Assembly (NCBI GenBank): GCA_002842575.1
Contig: PHDJ01000009.1
Coordinates: 1 to 64,000 of the forward strand
Reading direction: 5' to 3'
DNA: 64,000 nucleotides
DNA from: Bacteroidetes bacterium HGW-Bacteroidetes-2
GTDB taxonomy: Bacteria; Bacteroidota; Bacteroidia; Flavobacteriales; Flavobacteriaceae
Position numbers and translations under genes: made by a program. The first letter of the stretch is position 1; each line of letters starts with the position of its first letter. The notes beneath the pieces were generated by a model. The model worked only from the letters and a program-made list of their open reading frames with translations, was not told the DNA's origin and did not search any database. This document shows, in pieces, positions 51,707 to 61,011 of the stretch.

Positions 51707-52177
51707 ATGAAAAACATTGTTTTTTTAATTGTATCGTTATTCCTATTAAGCTGTACCTCAAAAGCACAAGAAACAAAGAAATATGCCGTCACCAAAACTG
51801 AAACTCAGTGGAAAACACAACTTTCTGCTCTAGAATATGCTGTTTTAAGACAAGCCAGTACGGAGCGCCCATTCTCTAGTTCTTTAGATAAAAACAAGGC
51901 AGAGGGTATTTATACTTGCAAAGCTTGTGGTGTGCCATTATACGCATCACAAAATAAATTTGATTCCGGTACTGGCTGGCCTTCTTTTGATCGTGCGGTA
52001 GAAAAAAATATCGAATATGATGTAGATTATAAAATAGGATATGCACGTTCTGAATTAAAATGCGCTAACTGCGGAAGTCATTTAGGGCATGTTTTTGATG
52101 ATGGCCCTAAAAGTACTACTGGTATGCGACATTGCATCAACGGTGTTGCACTTAAATTTATTCCTAAAAAACAATGA
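51707..52177 (+). CDS. msrB: peptide-methionine (R)-S-oxide reductase (exported)
   Basis: TGWPSFD; GHVFDDGP; RHCINGVAL; two CxxC zinc motifs; signal/lipobox LLSC. Confidence 0.95.
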   Translation: MKNIVFLIVSLFLLSCTSKAQETKKYAVTKTETQWKTQLSALEYAVLRQASTERPFSSSLDKNKAEGIYTCKACGVPLYASQNKFDSGTGWPSFDRAVEKNIEYDVDYKIGYARSELKCANCGSHLGHVFDDGPKSTTGMRHCINGVALKFIPKKQ

Positions 52178-52575
52178 ACCATAATAACTATTGCATACAA
52201 AAAACAGAAACCCAATGGTTAGAAGAATTGGGTGATGAAAAATATCAAATCCTTCGAAAAAAAGGAACCGAAAGACCTTTTACTGGAATATATAATTTAC
52301 ATAAAGAAAATGGAATTTATTCATGTGCTGCTTGTAAAACGCAACTGTTTACTAGTGATGCTAAATTTAACAGCGGTTGTGGATGGCCTTCCTTTGACCA
52401 AGCAATTGAAGGTCCTGTGGAATACATAAAAGACAAAACTTTTGGAATGGTTCGAACCGAAATTCTTTGTGCTACTTGTGGAAGCCATTTAGGTCATGTT
52501 TTTGATGACGGCCCTACCCCTTCTGGGCAAAGATATTGTGTCAATTCTTTAAGCCTTGATTTTCAAAAAAAATAG
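52174..52575 (+). CDS. msrB: peptide-methionine (R)-S-oxide reductase (no signal peptide)
   Basis: CGWPSFD; GHVFDDGP; RYCVNSLSL; 4-nt overlap with the preceding msrB. Confidence 0.95.
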   Translation: MNHNNYCIQKTETQWLEELGDEKYQILRKKGTERPFTGIYNLHKENGIYSCAACKTQLFTSDAKFNSGCGWPSFDQAIEGPVEYIKDKTFGMVRTEILCATCGSHLGHVFDDGPTPSGQRYCVNSLSLDFQKK

Positions 52576-52765
52576 AATTTAAAATTTCTGCAAATCCTTA
52601 TAATTTTCTTGTAACCCGCTTGTTTGTAACAACAAAGGAATACAAATTCAGGATTGATTCCCAAAATATTAATTTGCTTTGAATAAGAAAAGTTTTTCTT
52701 TTCACATTCCATCAATATTCCGTAATTTCGTAGCGCAAAAATCAAAGAAAAAAATTACACATAAA

Positions 52766-54142
52766 ATGAGTACATACGACATCATTGTTTTAGGAAGTGG
52801 ACCTGGCGGATATGTAACCGCAATTCGTGCATCCCAATTGGGTTTTAAAACCGCTGTTATTGAAAAAGAAAGCCTTGGCGGTGTTTGTTTAAACTGGGGA
52901 TGTATTCCTACAAAAGCGTTATTAAAGAGCGCTCAGGTTTTTGATTATTTAAAACACGCAGAGGATTACGGACTGACCCTAAAAGATGCAGATAAAGATT
53001 TTACCAAAGTTATTGACAGAAGTCGTGGCGTTGCAGATGCTATGAGCAAAGGTGTTCAGTTTTTGATGAAAAAAAATAAAATAGATGTCATCAACGGTTT
53101 TGGAAAATTAAAACCTGGAAAAAAAGTAGAAGTTGACGGTAAAGAATACAGTGCAGACCATATCATTATTGCCACTGGAGCCCGCTCACGAGAACTTCCA
53201 AGTTTAAAACAAGATGGTAAAAAAGTAATTGGCTATCGCGAAGCCATGTCTTTAAAAACCCAGCCTAAGAAAATGATTATTGTTGGTAGTGGCGCTATAG
53301 GAGTAGAGTTTGGACATTTTTATAATGCCATGGGAACCGATGTAACTATAGTAGAATTTCTTCCAAACGTGGTTCCTTTAGAAGATGAAGATATATCTAA
53401 ACAATTTGAACGCTCTATCAAAAAAGCGGGAATTAAAGTCATGACTAACTCGTCGGTTGAATCTGTGGATACATCCGGAAAAGTTTTAAAAGCAAAAGTA
53501 AAAACGCCAAAAGGCGAAGAGATTTTAGAAGCCGATATAGTCCTTTCAGCAGTAGGCATAAAATCTAACATTGAAAACATAGGACTAGAAGATGTTGGTA
53601 TTGTAGTGGATAAAGATAAAATTTTGGTGAATGAATGGTACCAAACGAACATACCTGGCTATTATGCTATAGGAGATGTTGTTCCTGGACCAGCTTTAGC
53701 GCATGTAGCTTCCGCTGAAGGAATTACTTGTGTTGAAAAAATAAAAGGTTTACACGTTGAAGCTATCGATTACGGAAATATTCCGGGCTGTACGTATGCC
53801 ACTCCCGAAATTGCCAGTGTAGGAATGACCGAAAAACAAGCAAAAGAAGCTGGATACGAATTGAAAATAGGAAAATTTCCTTTTTCAGCCTCTGGAAAAG
53901 CTAAAGCTGCCGGAACACCAGATGGTTTTATAAAAGTTATTTTTGATGCCAAATACGGTGAATGGTTAGGATGCCATATGATTGGCGCAGGTGTAACAGA
54001 TATGATAGCAGAAGCTGTACTAGGCAGAAAACTAGAAACCACAGGACATGAAGTTTTAAAAACAATACATCCACATCCCACAATGAGTGAAGCCGTTATG
54101 GAAGCTGTGGCTGATGCTTATGGCGAAGTAATTCACCTTTAG
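52766..54142 (+). CDS. lpdA: dihydrolipoyl dehydrogenase
   Basis: GGVCLNWGCIPTKALL; GSGAIGVEFG; HPHPTMSEAVMEA; start trimmed to MSTYDI. Confidence 0.95.
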   Translation: MSTYDIIVLGSGPGGYVTAIRASQLGFKTAVIEKESLGGVCLNWGCIPTKALLKSAQVFDYLKHAEDYGLTLKDADKDFTKVIDRSRGVADAMSKGVQFLMKKNKIDVINGFGKLKPGKKVEVDGKEYSADHIIIATGARSRELPSLKQDGKKVIGYREAMSLKTQPKKMIIVGSGAIGVEFGHFYNAMGTDVTIVEFLPNVVPLEDEDISKQFERSIKKAGIKVMTNSSVESVDTSGKVLKAKVKTPKGEEILEADIVLSAVGIKSNIENIGLEDVGIVVDKDKILVNEWYQTNIPGYYAIGDVVPGPALAHVASAEGITCVEKIKGLHVEAIDYGNIPGCTYATPEIASVGMTEKQAKEAGYELKIGKFPFSASGKAKAAGTPDGFIKVIFDAKYGEWLGCHMIGAGVTDMIAEAVLGRKLETTGHEVLKTIHPHPTMSEAVMEAVADAYGEVIHL

Positions 54143-54157
54143 TGTTTAAATATTAGT

Positions 54158-54192
54158 AAAAAAAGCTCCAAAATAATTTTGGAGCTTTTTTT
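54158..54192. terminator. bidirectional intrinsic terminator
   Basis: AAAAAAAGCTCCAAAA / TTTTGGAGCTTTTTTT perfect 16-bp arms between convergent lpdA and aroQ. Confidence 0.88.
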
Positions 54193-54604
54193 ACATAAAA
54201 CTTTGAATGGCTAGCTCGTAACTTTGCAATCCAAAACCAGCAATCACGCCTTTTGCATTTGGTGCTATATAAGAAACATGCCTAAAATCTTCTCTAGAAA
54301 ATGTATTGGAAATATGCACTTCAACAACAGGAGTTGAAATGGCCTTAACAGCGTCACCTATGGCTAAAGAAGTGTGTGTATAAGCTGCGGCATTTAATAT
54401 TATACCATCAAAAGAGTACCCAACCTCTTGAATTTTATTTATGATTTCGCCTTCTACATTAGATTGAAAATGTGTTAGTTCTATATCCCGATATTTAAAT
54501 TGTAATTCCACAAAAAAATCATCAAAACTTTTTTTACCGTAGATTGCCTTTTCTCGTTTGCCTAGAAGATTTAAATTAGGGCCATTTATAATCATTAATT
54601 TCAT
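54191..54604 (-). CDS. aroQ: type II 3-dehydroquinate dehydratase
   Basis: INGPNLNLLGKRE; ILNAAAYTHTSLAIGDA; EVHISNTFSREDFR. Confidence 0.95.
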   Translation of the reverse strand: MKLMIINGPNLNLLGKREKAIYGKKSFDDFFVELQFKYRDIELTHFQSNVEGEIINKIQEVGYSFDGIILNAAAYTHTSLAIGDAVKAISTPVVEVHISNTFSREDFRHVSYIAPNAKGVIAGFGLQSYELAIQSFM

Positions 54605-54712
54605 AAACCAAATATATTTAAATTTAAATTATTTAGGATATAATTTAAGAAAAATTGATTATTTGCTAAAATTGATTATTTTTATTGCAAATAACTCTAA
54701 AATCCATAAAAA

Positions 54713-55084
54713 ATGAATGCAAAAGTAAGTTTAATATCTCGTATTTTATTAGGATTAGCCCTTATAATATTTGGTGCTAACAAGTTTTTCAATTTTATGC
54801 CTCCAATGGAAATGCCTGAACCAGCTCAAAATTTTATGGGAGCATTAATGGCAACAGGATATATGTTTACACTTATTGCTTTGGTTGAAATAATAGCAGG
54901 ATTACTGTTATTAATCAATAAGAAAGTTTCTTTCGCTTTGCTAATTTTCACACCGGTATTAGTAAATATTCTTTTATTTCATATTGCTTTGGATATAAAC
55001 AATATTATGGTTGGTTTAATTTTAACGGTTTTAATGATTATTTTATACGTAGCAAATTGGGATAAATTTAAAAATCATTTATAA
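54713..55084 (+). CDS. DoxX-like small membrane protein
   Basis: Four TM segments, ILLGLALIIFGANKFFNFMP. Confidence 0.65.
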   Translation: MNAKVSLISRILLGLALIIFGANKFFNFMPPMEMPEPAQNFMGALMATGYMFTLIALVEIIAGLLLLINKKVSFALLIFTPVLVNILLFHIALDINNIMVGLILTVLMIILYVANWDKFKNHL

Positions 55085-55103
55085 ACTCAAATTCATATAG
55101 ATT

Positions 55104-55147
55104 TAAAAAAAGAGTCATCAAAAATATATTTTTGATGACTTTTTTTC
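55104..55147. terminator. intrinsic terminator
   Basis: Perfect palindrome AGTCATCAAAAATATATTTTTGATGACT (55113-55140) flanked by A and T tracts. Confidence 0.8.
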
Positions 55148-55161
55148 AAACACCCGTTTTT

Positions 55162-55695
55162 TTATAAAAATGAATATCCAAGAGCCAAAGAAAACACCCC
55201 GTTTTTCCAACTTTCCGATTCTAAAACATCGGTAAGTCCAAAATTGTATCTAGCATCTACACGAAGTCCTAAAGGTAAATCATAACCTGCACCAACGACG
55301 CCTGAAAAATCAAAATCTTTGTTTTTTGTTAATACACCAATATTTTTTAAATCATCGTTCACAACAAAGCCAAATTGAGGTCCTACCTGAAGGTTTAACC
55401 CTTGTATCAGATATAATTTAACAATAACAGGAATATTCACATAATCCAAATCAAATTTTCCGGCATTAAATTCTGCTCCTTGTTGCGAATAAAGCAATTC
55501 AGGTTGCAAAGCAATTTTGTCAGTAAACTTAAGGCCCAAAAATATTCCGGCGTGAAAACCTGTCTTGTTATCAAATCCGGTAGCATCGGTTATTGTTGAA
55601 AAATTAGCTCCAGCTTTTACTCCAAAGTCAATTCCTTGTGAATAGGTAGTCATAGCAAAAAATGCTGCAAAAATTACTATTGTTATTCGTTTCAT
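55162..55695 (-). CDS. outer membrane beta-barrel (porin family) protein
   Basis: Signal peptide; GVKAGANFSTI...GFHAGIFLGLKF...LYSQQGAEF. Confidence 0.85.
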   Translation of the reverse strand: MKRITIVIFAAFFAMTTYSQGIDFGVKAGANFSTITDATGFDNKTGFHAGIFLGLKFTDKIALQPELLYSQQGAEFNAGKFDLDYVNIPVIVKLYLIQGLNLQVGPQFGFVVNDDLKNIGVLTKNKDFDFSGVVGAGYDLPLGLRVDARYNFGLTDVLESESWKNGVFSLALGYSFL

Positions 55696-55809
55696 AATTT
55701 ATGTGTTAATTGTTAGTAATACAAATATAAAACCTAATTGATAAATTCTTCATACTACTTTCATAAAATTAAGATAAATATATCGTAAAGTCTCTTTACA
55801 TTTGAAGCC

Positions 55810-56706
55810 ATGAAATGGATTAACTCCTTAAAAGATTTTCAAAACTATCTACGTATAGAAAGAGGATTGTCTGAAAATTCTGTACAAAGCTATACCTTAG
55901 ATATAAAAAAATTAATTTGGTGGCTGGAAGAAAACCAAATAGTGGTTTCCCCTATTTCTATTACTGAAAAGGAACTACAGGAATTTATATATTCGATTGC
56001 AAAAAAAGTAAATCCCAGATCGCAAAGTCGAATTATTTCGGGGCTAAAAGGTTTTTTTAATTATCTTATTTTTGAAGACTACCGAAAAACAAATCCACTA
56101 GAACTCATTGAAGCGCCAAAAATAGGTAGAAAATTACCAGATACACTTTCACAAGCTGAAATTGATTTGCTTATCAACGCTATTGATTTAAGTCATCCTC
56201 AAGGTGAGCGTAATAGAGCCATTTTTGAAACACTGTATAGCTGCGGGCTTCGAGTTTCTGAGTTGATTACCTTAAAAATATCCGATCTTTATTTTGAGGA
56301 AGGCTTTATTAATGTTACAGGCAAAGGCAACAAACAACGATTTGTGCCAATTGCGCCTATTACAGGAAAATACATCACTGTGTATATAAAAGAAATAAGA
56401 GTACATCAAGAAATTTTAACGACAGATAAAGACACCCTTTTTTTAAATAGACGAGGAAAAAAACTAACACGAGCTATGATTTTTACCTTAACCAAACAAC
56501 TTGCTGAAAAAGCAGGAATTCGTAAAAAAATCAGTCCGCATACCTTTCGTCATTCCTTTGCAACTCATCTTTTAGAAAATGGTGCTGATTTAAGGGCTAT
56601 TCAACAAATGCTTGGCCATGAAAGTATCACTACAACAGAAATATATATGCACATAGACAAGAGTCATCTAGCTGAAGTAATGTTAAAATTTCATCCTAGA
56701 AAATAA
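55810..56706 (+). CDS. xerD: site-specific tyrosine recombinase XerD
   Basis: LYSCGLRVSELITL; HTFRHSFATHLLENGADLRAIQQMLGHESITTTEIYMHI. Confidence 0.95.
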   Translation: MKWINSLKDFQNYLRIERGLSENSVQSYTLDIKKLIWWLEENQIVVSPISITEKELQEFIYSIAKKVNPRSQSRIISGLKGFFNYLIFEDYRKTNPLELIEAPKIGRKLPDTLSQAEIDLLINAIDLSHPQGERNRAIFETLYSCGLRVSELITLKISDLYFEEGFINVTGKGNKQRFVPIAPITGKYITVYIKEIRVHQEILTTDKDTLFLNRRGKKLTRAMIFTLTKQLAEKAGIRKKISPHTFRHSFATHLLENGADLRAIQQMLGHESITTTEIYMHIDKSHLAEVMLKFHPRK

Positions 56707-56787
56707 TTTAAGATTTCTTAGCTAGAAATTTCTGGAGGTTGAGCAAAGCCAAAACTATAATTTTCACTTTGCTAAGCCACCATTATT

Positions 56788-58353
56788 TTATTTGGCAATA
56801 TTAACCGCTCTTGTTTCTCTAATTACAGTAACTTTTACTTGTCCAGGGTAGGTCATATCGGTTTGAATTTTTTGTGAAATTTCAAACGATAGGTTTGCCG
56901 CTTTTTCATCGGTTACTTTATCGCTTTCTACCATAACACGCAGCTCTCTTCCCGCCTGAATGGCATAGGCTTTATTTACACCACTAAAACCAAATGCAAT
57001 ATCTTCTAAATCTTTTAAGCGTTTTATGTAAGAATCTAGAATCTGTCTTCTTGCTCCAGGTCTTGCACCACTTATGGCATCACAAACTTGAACAATTGGC
57101 GACAATAAACTGGTCATTTCAATTTCATCGTGGTGGGCACCAATGGCATTACAAACTTCTGGTTTTTCACCATATTTTTCTGCCCATTGCATACCCAATA
57201 AAGCGTGAGGCATTTCTGTTTCTGAATCTGGCACTTTTCCTATATCGTGAAGCAATCCTGCTCGTTTGGCCATTTTAGCATTTAATCCTAATTCAGCCGC
57301 CATTACACCACAAAGTTTAGATACTTCACGCGAGTGTTGTAGTAAATTTTGTCCATAAGAAGACCGATACTTCATTCTTCCCACCGTTTTTATTAATTCA
57401 GGATGTAAACCGTGAATTCCTAAATCTATTACGGTGCGTTTTCCAACTTCAATAATTTCTTCTTCTATCTGTTTGGTGGTTTTTTCTACAATTTCCTCAA
57501 TTCGTGCCGGATGAATTCTACCATCGGTTACTAATTTATGAAGAGACAAGCGAGCAATTTCACGTCTAACGGAATCAAAACAGGATAAAATAATTGCTTC
57601 TGGAGTATCGTCAACAATAATTTCAACTCCGGTTGCGGCTTCTAGGGCACGAATGTTTCTTCCTTCACGACCTATAATTCTACCTTTAACATCGTCACTT
57701 TCTAGGTTAAAAACAGAAACACAGTTTTCTATAGCTTCTTCTGTACCAATACGCTGAATGGTATTAATAATAATTTTTTTAGCTTCTTGTTGTGCGGTCA
57801 TTTTTGCTTCTTCCACACTAGTTTGAATGAAAGCCATGGCATTAGCCTTGGTTTCATCTTTTATAGTTTCTAAAAGTTGCGCCTTAGCATCCTGAGCGGA
57901 AAGACTGGATATAACCTCTAGTTGCTCTATTTGGCTTCTGTAAAGTCTATCTACTTCCGATTGTTTCTTTTCTAAAAATTCAAGCCTATCTGTAAAGTCT
58001 TTTTTTGCTTCTTCTAATTCCGTATTTAACTTTTTGCTTCGTGCAAGCTCATTAGAAACCTGCGATTCTTTATCGCGGGTTCTTTTTTCTGCTTCGGCTA
58101 TTTTTCGGTCAATACTAAGAATTACTTTCTCGTGTTCTGATTTTAGTTCAATAAATTTTTCTTTAGCTTGAAGAATTTTATCTTTTTTAAGAGTTTCAGA
58201 CTCTGCTTTAGCTTCTTTAAGTATTCCTGCTGCAATTTTTTTAGCAGATTTTATCATTTGAGAGGCATTATTTCTCTCCATCAATTTAGCAATTAAAAAG
58301 CCTAGTACTATGCCTATCACCCCAATTGCTAATATTAAAAATACGTTGTCCAT
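56788..58353 (-). CDS. rny: ribonuclease Y
   Basis: N-terminal TM, coiled coil, KH domain [17 protein letters not shown] domain LLHDIGK. Confidence 0.96.
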   Translation of the reverse strand: MDNVFLILAIGVIGIVLGFLIAKLMERNNASQMIKSAKKIAAGILKEAKAESETLKKDKILQAKEKFIELKSEHEKVILSIDRKIAEAEKRTRDKESQVSNELARSKKLNTELEEAKKDFTDRLEFLEKKQSEVDRLYRSQIEQLEVISSLSAQDAKAQLLETIKDETKANAMAFIQTSVEEAKMTAQQEAKKIIINTIQRIGTEEAIENCVSVFNLESDDVKGRIIGREGRNIRALEAATGVEIIVDDTPEAIILSCFDSVRREIARLSLHKLVTDGRIHPARIEEIVEKTTKQIEEEIIEVGKRTVIDLGIHGLHPELIKTVGRMKYRSSYGQNLLQHSREVSKLCGVMAAELGLNAKMAKRAGLLHDIGKVPDSETEMPHALLGMQWAEKYGEKPEVCNAIGAHHDEIEMTSLLSPIVQVCDAISGARPGARRQILDSYIKRLKDLEDIAFGFSGVNKAYAIQAGRELRVMVESDKVTDEKAANLSFEISQKIQTDMTYPGQVKVTVIRETRAVNIAK

Positions 58354-58373
58354 TTTTGCTTGGTTTTAGATAT

Positions 58374-58540
58374 AAAAAAAGCCTACATTAAAACGTTGAT
58401 TTGTATAAACCCCTTAAAATAAGTTTAGGGCTAATAGAATGGTCAAGTATCCGCACAATGACGGCTCGCTTTTACACTCTTAACTCACCCTTTTTAAAGA
58501 ATTCGTGTTGAGTTTATCAAAAATTTGTAATAATGTAGGC
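58374..58540 (-). ncRNA. ssrS: 6S RNA candidate (6S-Flavo-like)
   Basis: zapA-rny intergenic; perfect 10-bp closing stem GCCTACATTA (58381-58390) / TAATGTAGGC (58531-58540), with minus-strand T7 immediately after (58374-58380). Confidence 0.75.
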
Positions 58541-58570
58541 AGTACCTTATAATTTTATTTAAAAGAACGT

Positions 58571-58861
58571 TTAAGAAAGGTGGTCTTGCAAAAGTTGATT
58601 TAATATTTCTAATTTTTCTTCTATTTGCACTTGGTCACTTTCTATATGTAATGATTTTTGCTCAACCTGAGCGGCAAATTGTAATGCACACATTGCTAGT
58701 ACATCTTGTTTGTCTCTCACTGCATAATTCTGCTCAAACTGCTTAATCATTTCTTCTATCTTTTTAGTTGCTTTACGTAAGCCTTCTTCTTGTGACGGAT
58801 TAATAGTTAAAGGATACACACGGTCTGCAATTGATAATTTTATTTTTAGCTGTTCTGACAT
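58571..58861 (-). CDS. zapA: cell division protein ZapA
   Basis: KLSIADRVYPLTINPSQEEGLRKATKKIEEMIKQFE; AMCALQFAAQ. Confidence 0.92.
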   Translation of the reverse strand: MSEQLKIKLSIADRVYPLTINPSQEEGLRKATKKIEEMIKQFEQNYAVRDKQDVLAMCALQFAAQVEQKSLHIESDQVQIEEKLEILNQLLQDHLS

Positions 58862-58867
58862 AATTTT

Positions 58868-59158
58868 TTATTCGGATAATTGGGCGATACACAAATCAAT
58901 TTCCCGAACTAATGCATTTATTTTGAACTTTGTTTCTCGTTTATATTGTTCACTGCCTAACATTGCATTGGCTATTTTAAGCGAATTTATTTGCTCTTTC
59001 CACTGTTCTAATTCATTCTTGGTTTTTGAATGAATTTGTTTTTCCAGAGTTAATTCTTCTTCTAATTTTGAATTCTTCTTCTTCAAAGTCTCATAGCGAT
59101 GAAGTAGTTTACTAATTCTTTTTTCAAGAGAATCAACAATTTCAGAAAGATTACTCAT
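58868..59158 (-). CDS. coiled-coil hypothetical protein (96 aa), upstream of zapA
   Basis: Heptad-rich sequence, 6 nt from zapA. Confidence 0.75.
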   Translation of the reverse strand: MSNLSEIVDSLEKRISKLLHRYETLKKKNSKLEEELTLEKQIHSKTKNELEQWKEQINSLKIANAMLGSEQYKRETKFKINALVREIDLCIAQLSE

Positions 59159-59314
59159 TAAAATAGTTTTTCAATGCCAATTAACAAAGTTAACATAGAT
59201 TACTATATAAGTCAACAGTTTTTATTTATTTTTTTTTTAAAAATACAATTCCTTGTATTTTTAAAGGTGTCAAGACATTTTTTGTATTAAAAGTAATTGC
59301 ATATCTTCGTCTTT

Positions 59315-61000
59315 ATGTATAAATTATTTTCAATTTTTCTATTATTTAGTTTACCCTTATTCTCTCAAAAAGAAATTCCGGCAGATTATTTTTCTAATCC
59401 CCTTGAAATTCCGCTTGAATTGTCAGGCACTTTTGGCGAGTTAAGAAACAATCATTTTCATAGTGGCTTAGATATCAAAACCCAGCAAAAAGAAGGTCTT
59501 CCTATTTATGCTCCTGCTGATGGTTATGTAAGCCGAATTAAAGTAGCGCATTTTGGATACGGAAAGGCGCTTTACATTCAGCATCCTAACGGATATACTA
59601 CGGTATATGGACATTTAAGAGAATATGCCGGTGCCATTCAGGAGTTGGTAAAACAATCTCAATATAAAATGGAGGCTTATGAAATAGAACTTTTTCCAAA
59701 ACTTGTGGATTTACCAATAAAAAAAGGCGATTTAATAGGATATACCGGAAATACTGGAGGCAGTGGTGGCCCACATTTACATTATGAAATAAGAGATAAT
59801 GCCTCGAGACCTATGAATCCGAAATTATTCGGTGTAGACATTTCTGACACTCGTAAACCTTTAATAAATAGCGTTTTTGTTTATCCCATAAGTGAAGATG
59901 CACAAGTAAATCAAGATGCGAATGCAATGCAACTTCGGCTTATCCCAAAAAATGACGGCTCCTATGTAGCTGAAAAAATAATTGCTTCTGGCACTTTAGG
60001 TTTTGGTATTTCAACTGTTGACCAACAAAACGCAGCAAACAACCGAAATGGGGTATATAAAATAGAATCTACTTTTAATGGCGAAAAAAGTGTATCCCTT
60101 ATTTTTGATAAGATTTCTTTTGATGAAACACGTTACATCAACAGATTTATTGACTATGCCTATTTTTCGGAAAAGAAAACTAAAATTCAAAAATTATTTA
60201 TTGAAAAAAACAATCCTCTGAGTATTTATAAAGAATCTAAAAGTAACGGGTATATCCGGGTGGAAGATGGTTTTAATTCGGTTTACACCATCTCCGTTTC
60301 TGATTTTAAAGGCAATGAGGTCTTGATTTCTATTCCTATAGATGGTAAATCACTTCCTTTATTAAAAGAAAAACCAAAAATAGAAGGAACACATTTTGTT
60401 TTTGCTAAAGAAGGCGCAACGATAAAACAAGGTAAATTTGATATTTATATTCCACCCAACAGCTTGTATGACGATATTTTCTTAACTATTAACGCTGATG
60501 CTGATACCTTACATTTTCATAAAGACACTGCTCCTATTCATTCTAATATCACAATTTCTGTAGACGCTTCTAATTTTACATCTGCAGATATGGATAAAGT
60601 TTTTATTGGTAAGTTAAATTATAGAGGACAACCTTATTACAACAGTACGAATAGAGTAGGAACAATTCTTTCTACACGGGTTCGTGAGTTTGGAAATTAT
60701 GGGCTAGCTATAGACACGGTGCCTCCTATAATTACTCCATTAAATTTTACGGATGGAAAATGGATTAGTAATAACAAAACTTTAGAAATAAAAATACAAG
60801 ATACCCTAAGCGGAATTAAAAGCTATCGCGCCACAATTAATGACAAATGGGTGTTGATGGAATATGAATATAAAAATAATTTGCTTACCTATAGCTTTGA
60901 AAACAACATCACCACCGAAACGGAGTTTAATTTAAAACTGATTGTTACCGATAATGTTGGAAATAATACTAAATTTGAGGCAACATTTTATAGAAAATAA
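59315..61000 (+). CDS. M23 family metallopeptidase
   Basis: GTFGELRNNHFHSGLDI; YGHL; GSGGPHLHYEIRD; start moved to ATG at 59315. Confidence 0.92.
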   Translation: MYKLFSIFLLFSLPLFSQKEIPADYFSNPLEIPLELSGTFGELRNNHFHSGLDIKTQQKEGLPIYAPADGYVSRIKVAHFGYGKALYIQHPNGYTTVYGHLREYAGAIQELVKQSQYKMEAYEIELFPKLVDLPIKKGDLIGYTGNTGGSGGPHLHYEIRDNASRPMNPKLFGVDISDTRKPLINSVFVYPISEDAQVNQDANAMQLRLIPKNDGSYVAEKIIASGTLGFGISTVDQQNAANNRNGVYKIESTFNGEKSVSLIFDKISFDETRYINRFIDYAYFSEKKTKIQKLFIEKNNPLSIYKESKSNGYIRVEDGFNSVYTISVSDFKGNEVLISIPIDGKSLPLLKEKPKIEGTHFVFAKEGATIKQGKFDIYIPPNSLYDDIFLTINADADTLHFHKDTAPIHSNITISVDASNFTSADMDKVFIGKLNYRGQPYYNSTNRVGTILSTRVREFGNYGLAIDTVPPIITPLNFTDGKWISNNKTLEIKIQDTLSGIKSYRATINDKWVLMEYEYKNNLLTYSFENNITTETEFNLKLIVTDNVGNNTKFEATFYRK

Positions 61001-61011
61001 TTGAATAGCAT

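Noticed and set aside
55810-56706. Tyrosine recombinase considered as an integrase marking a mobile island
   Set aside because: Motifs and neighbours (aroQ, rny) fit housekeeping XerD; no att-like repeats or mobile genes nearby.
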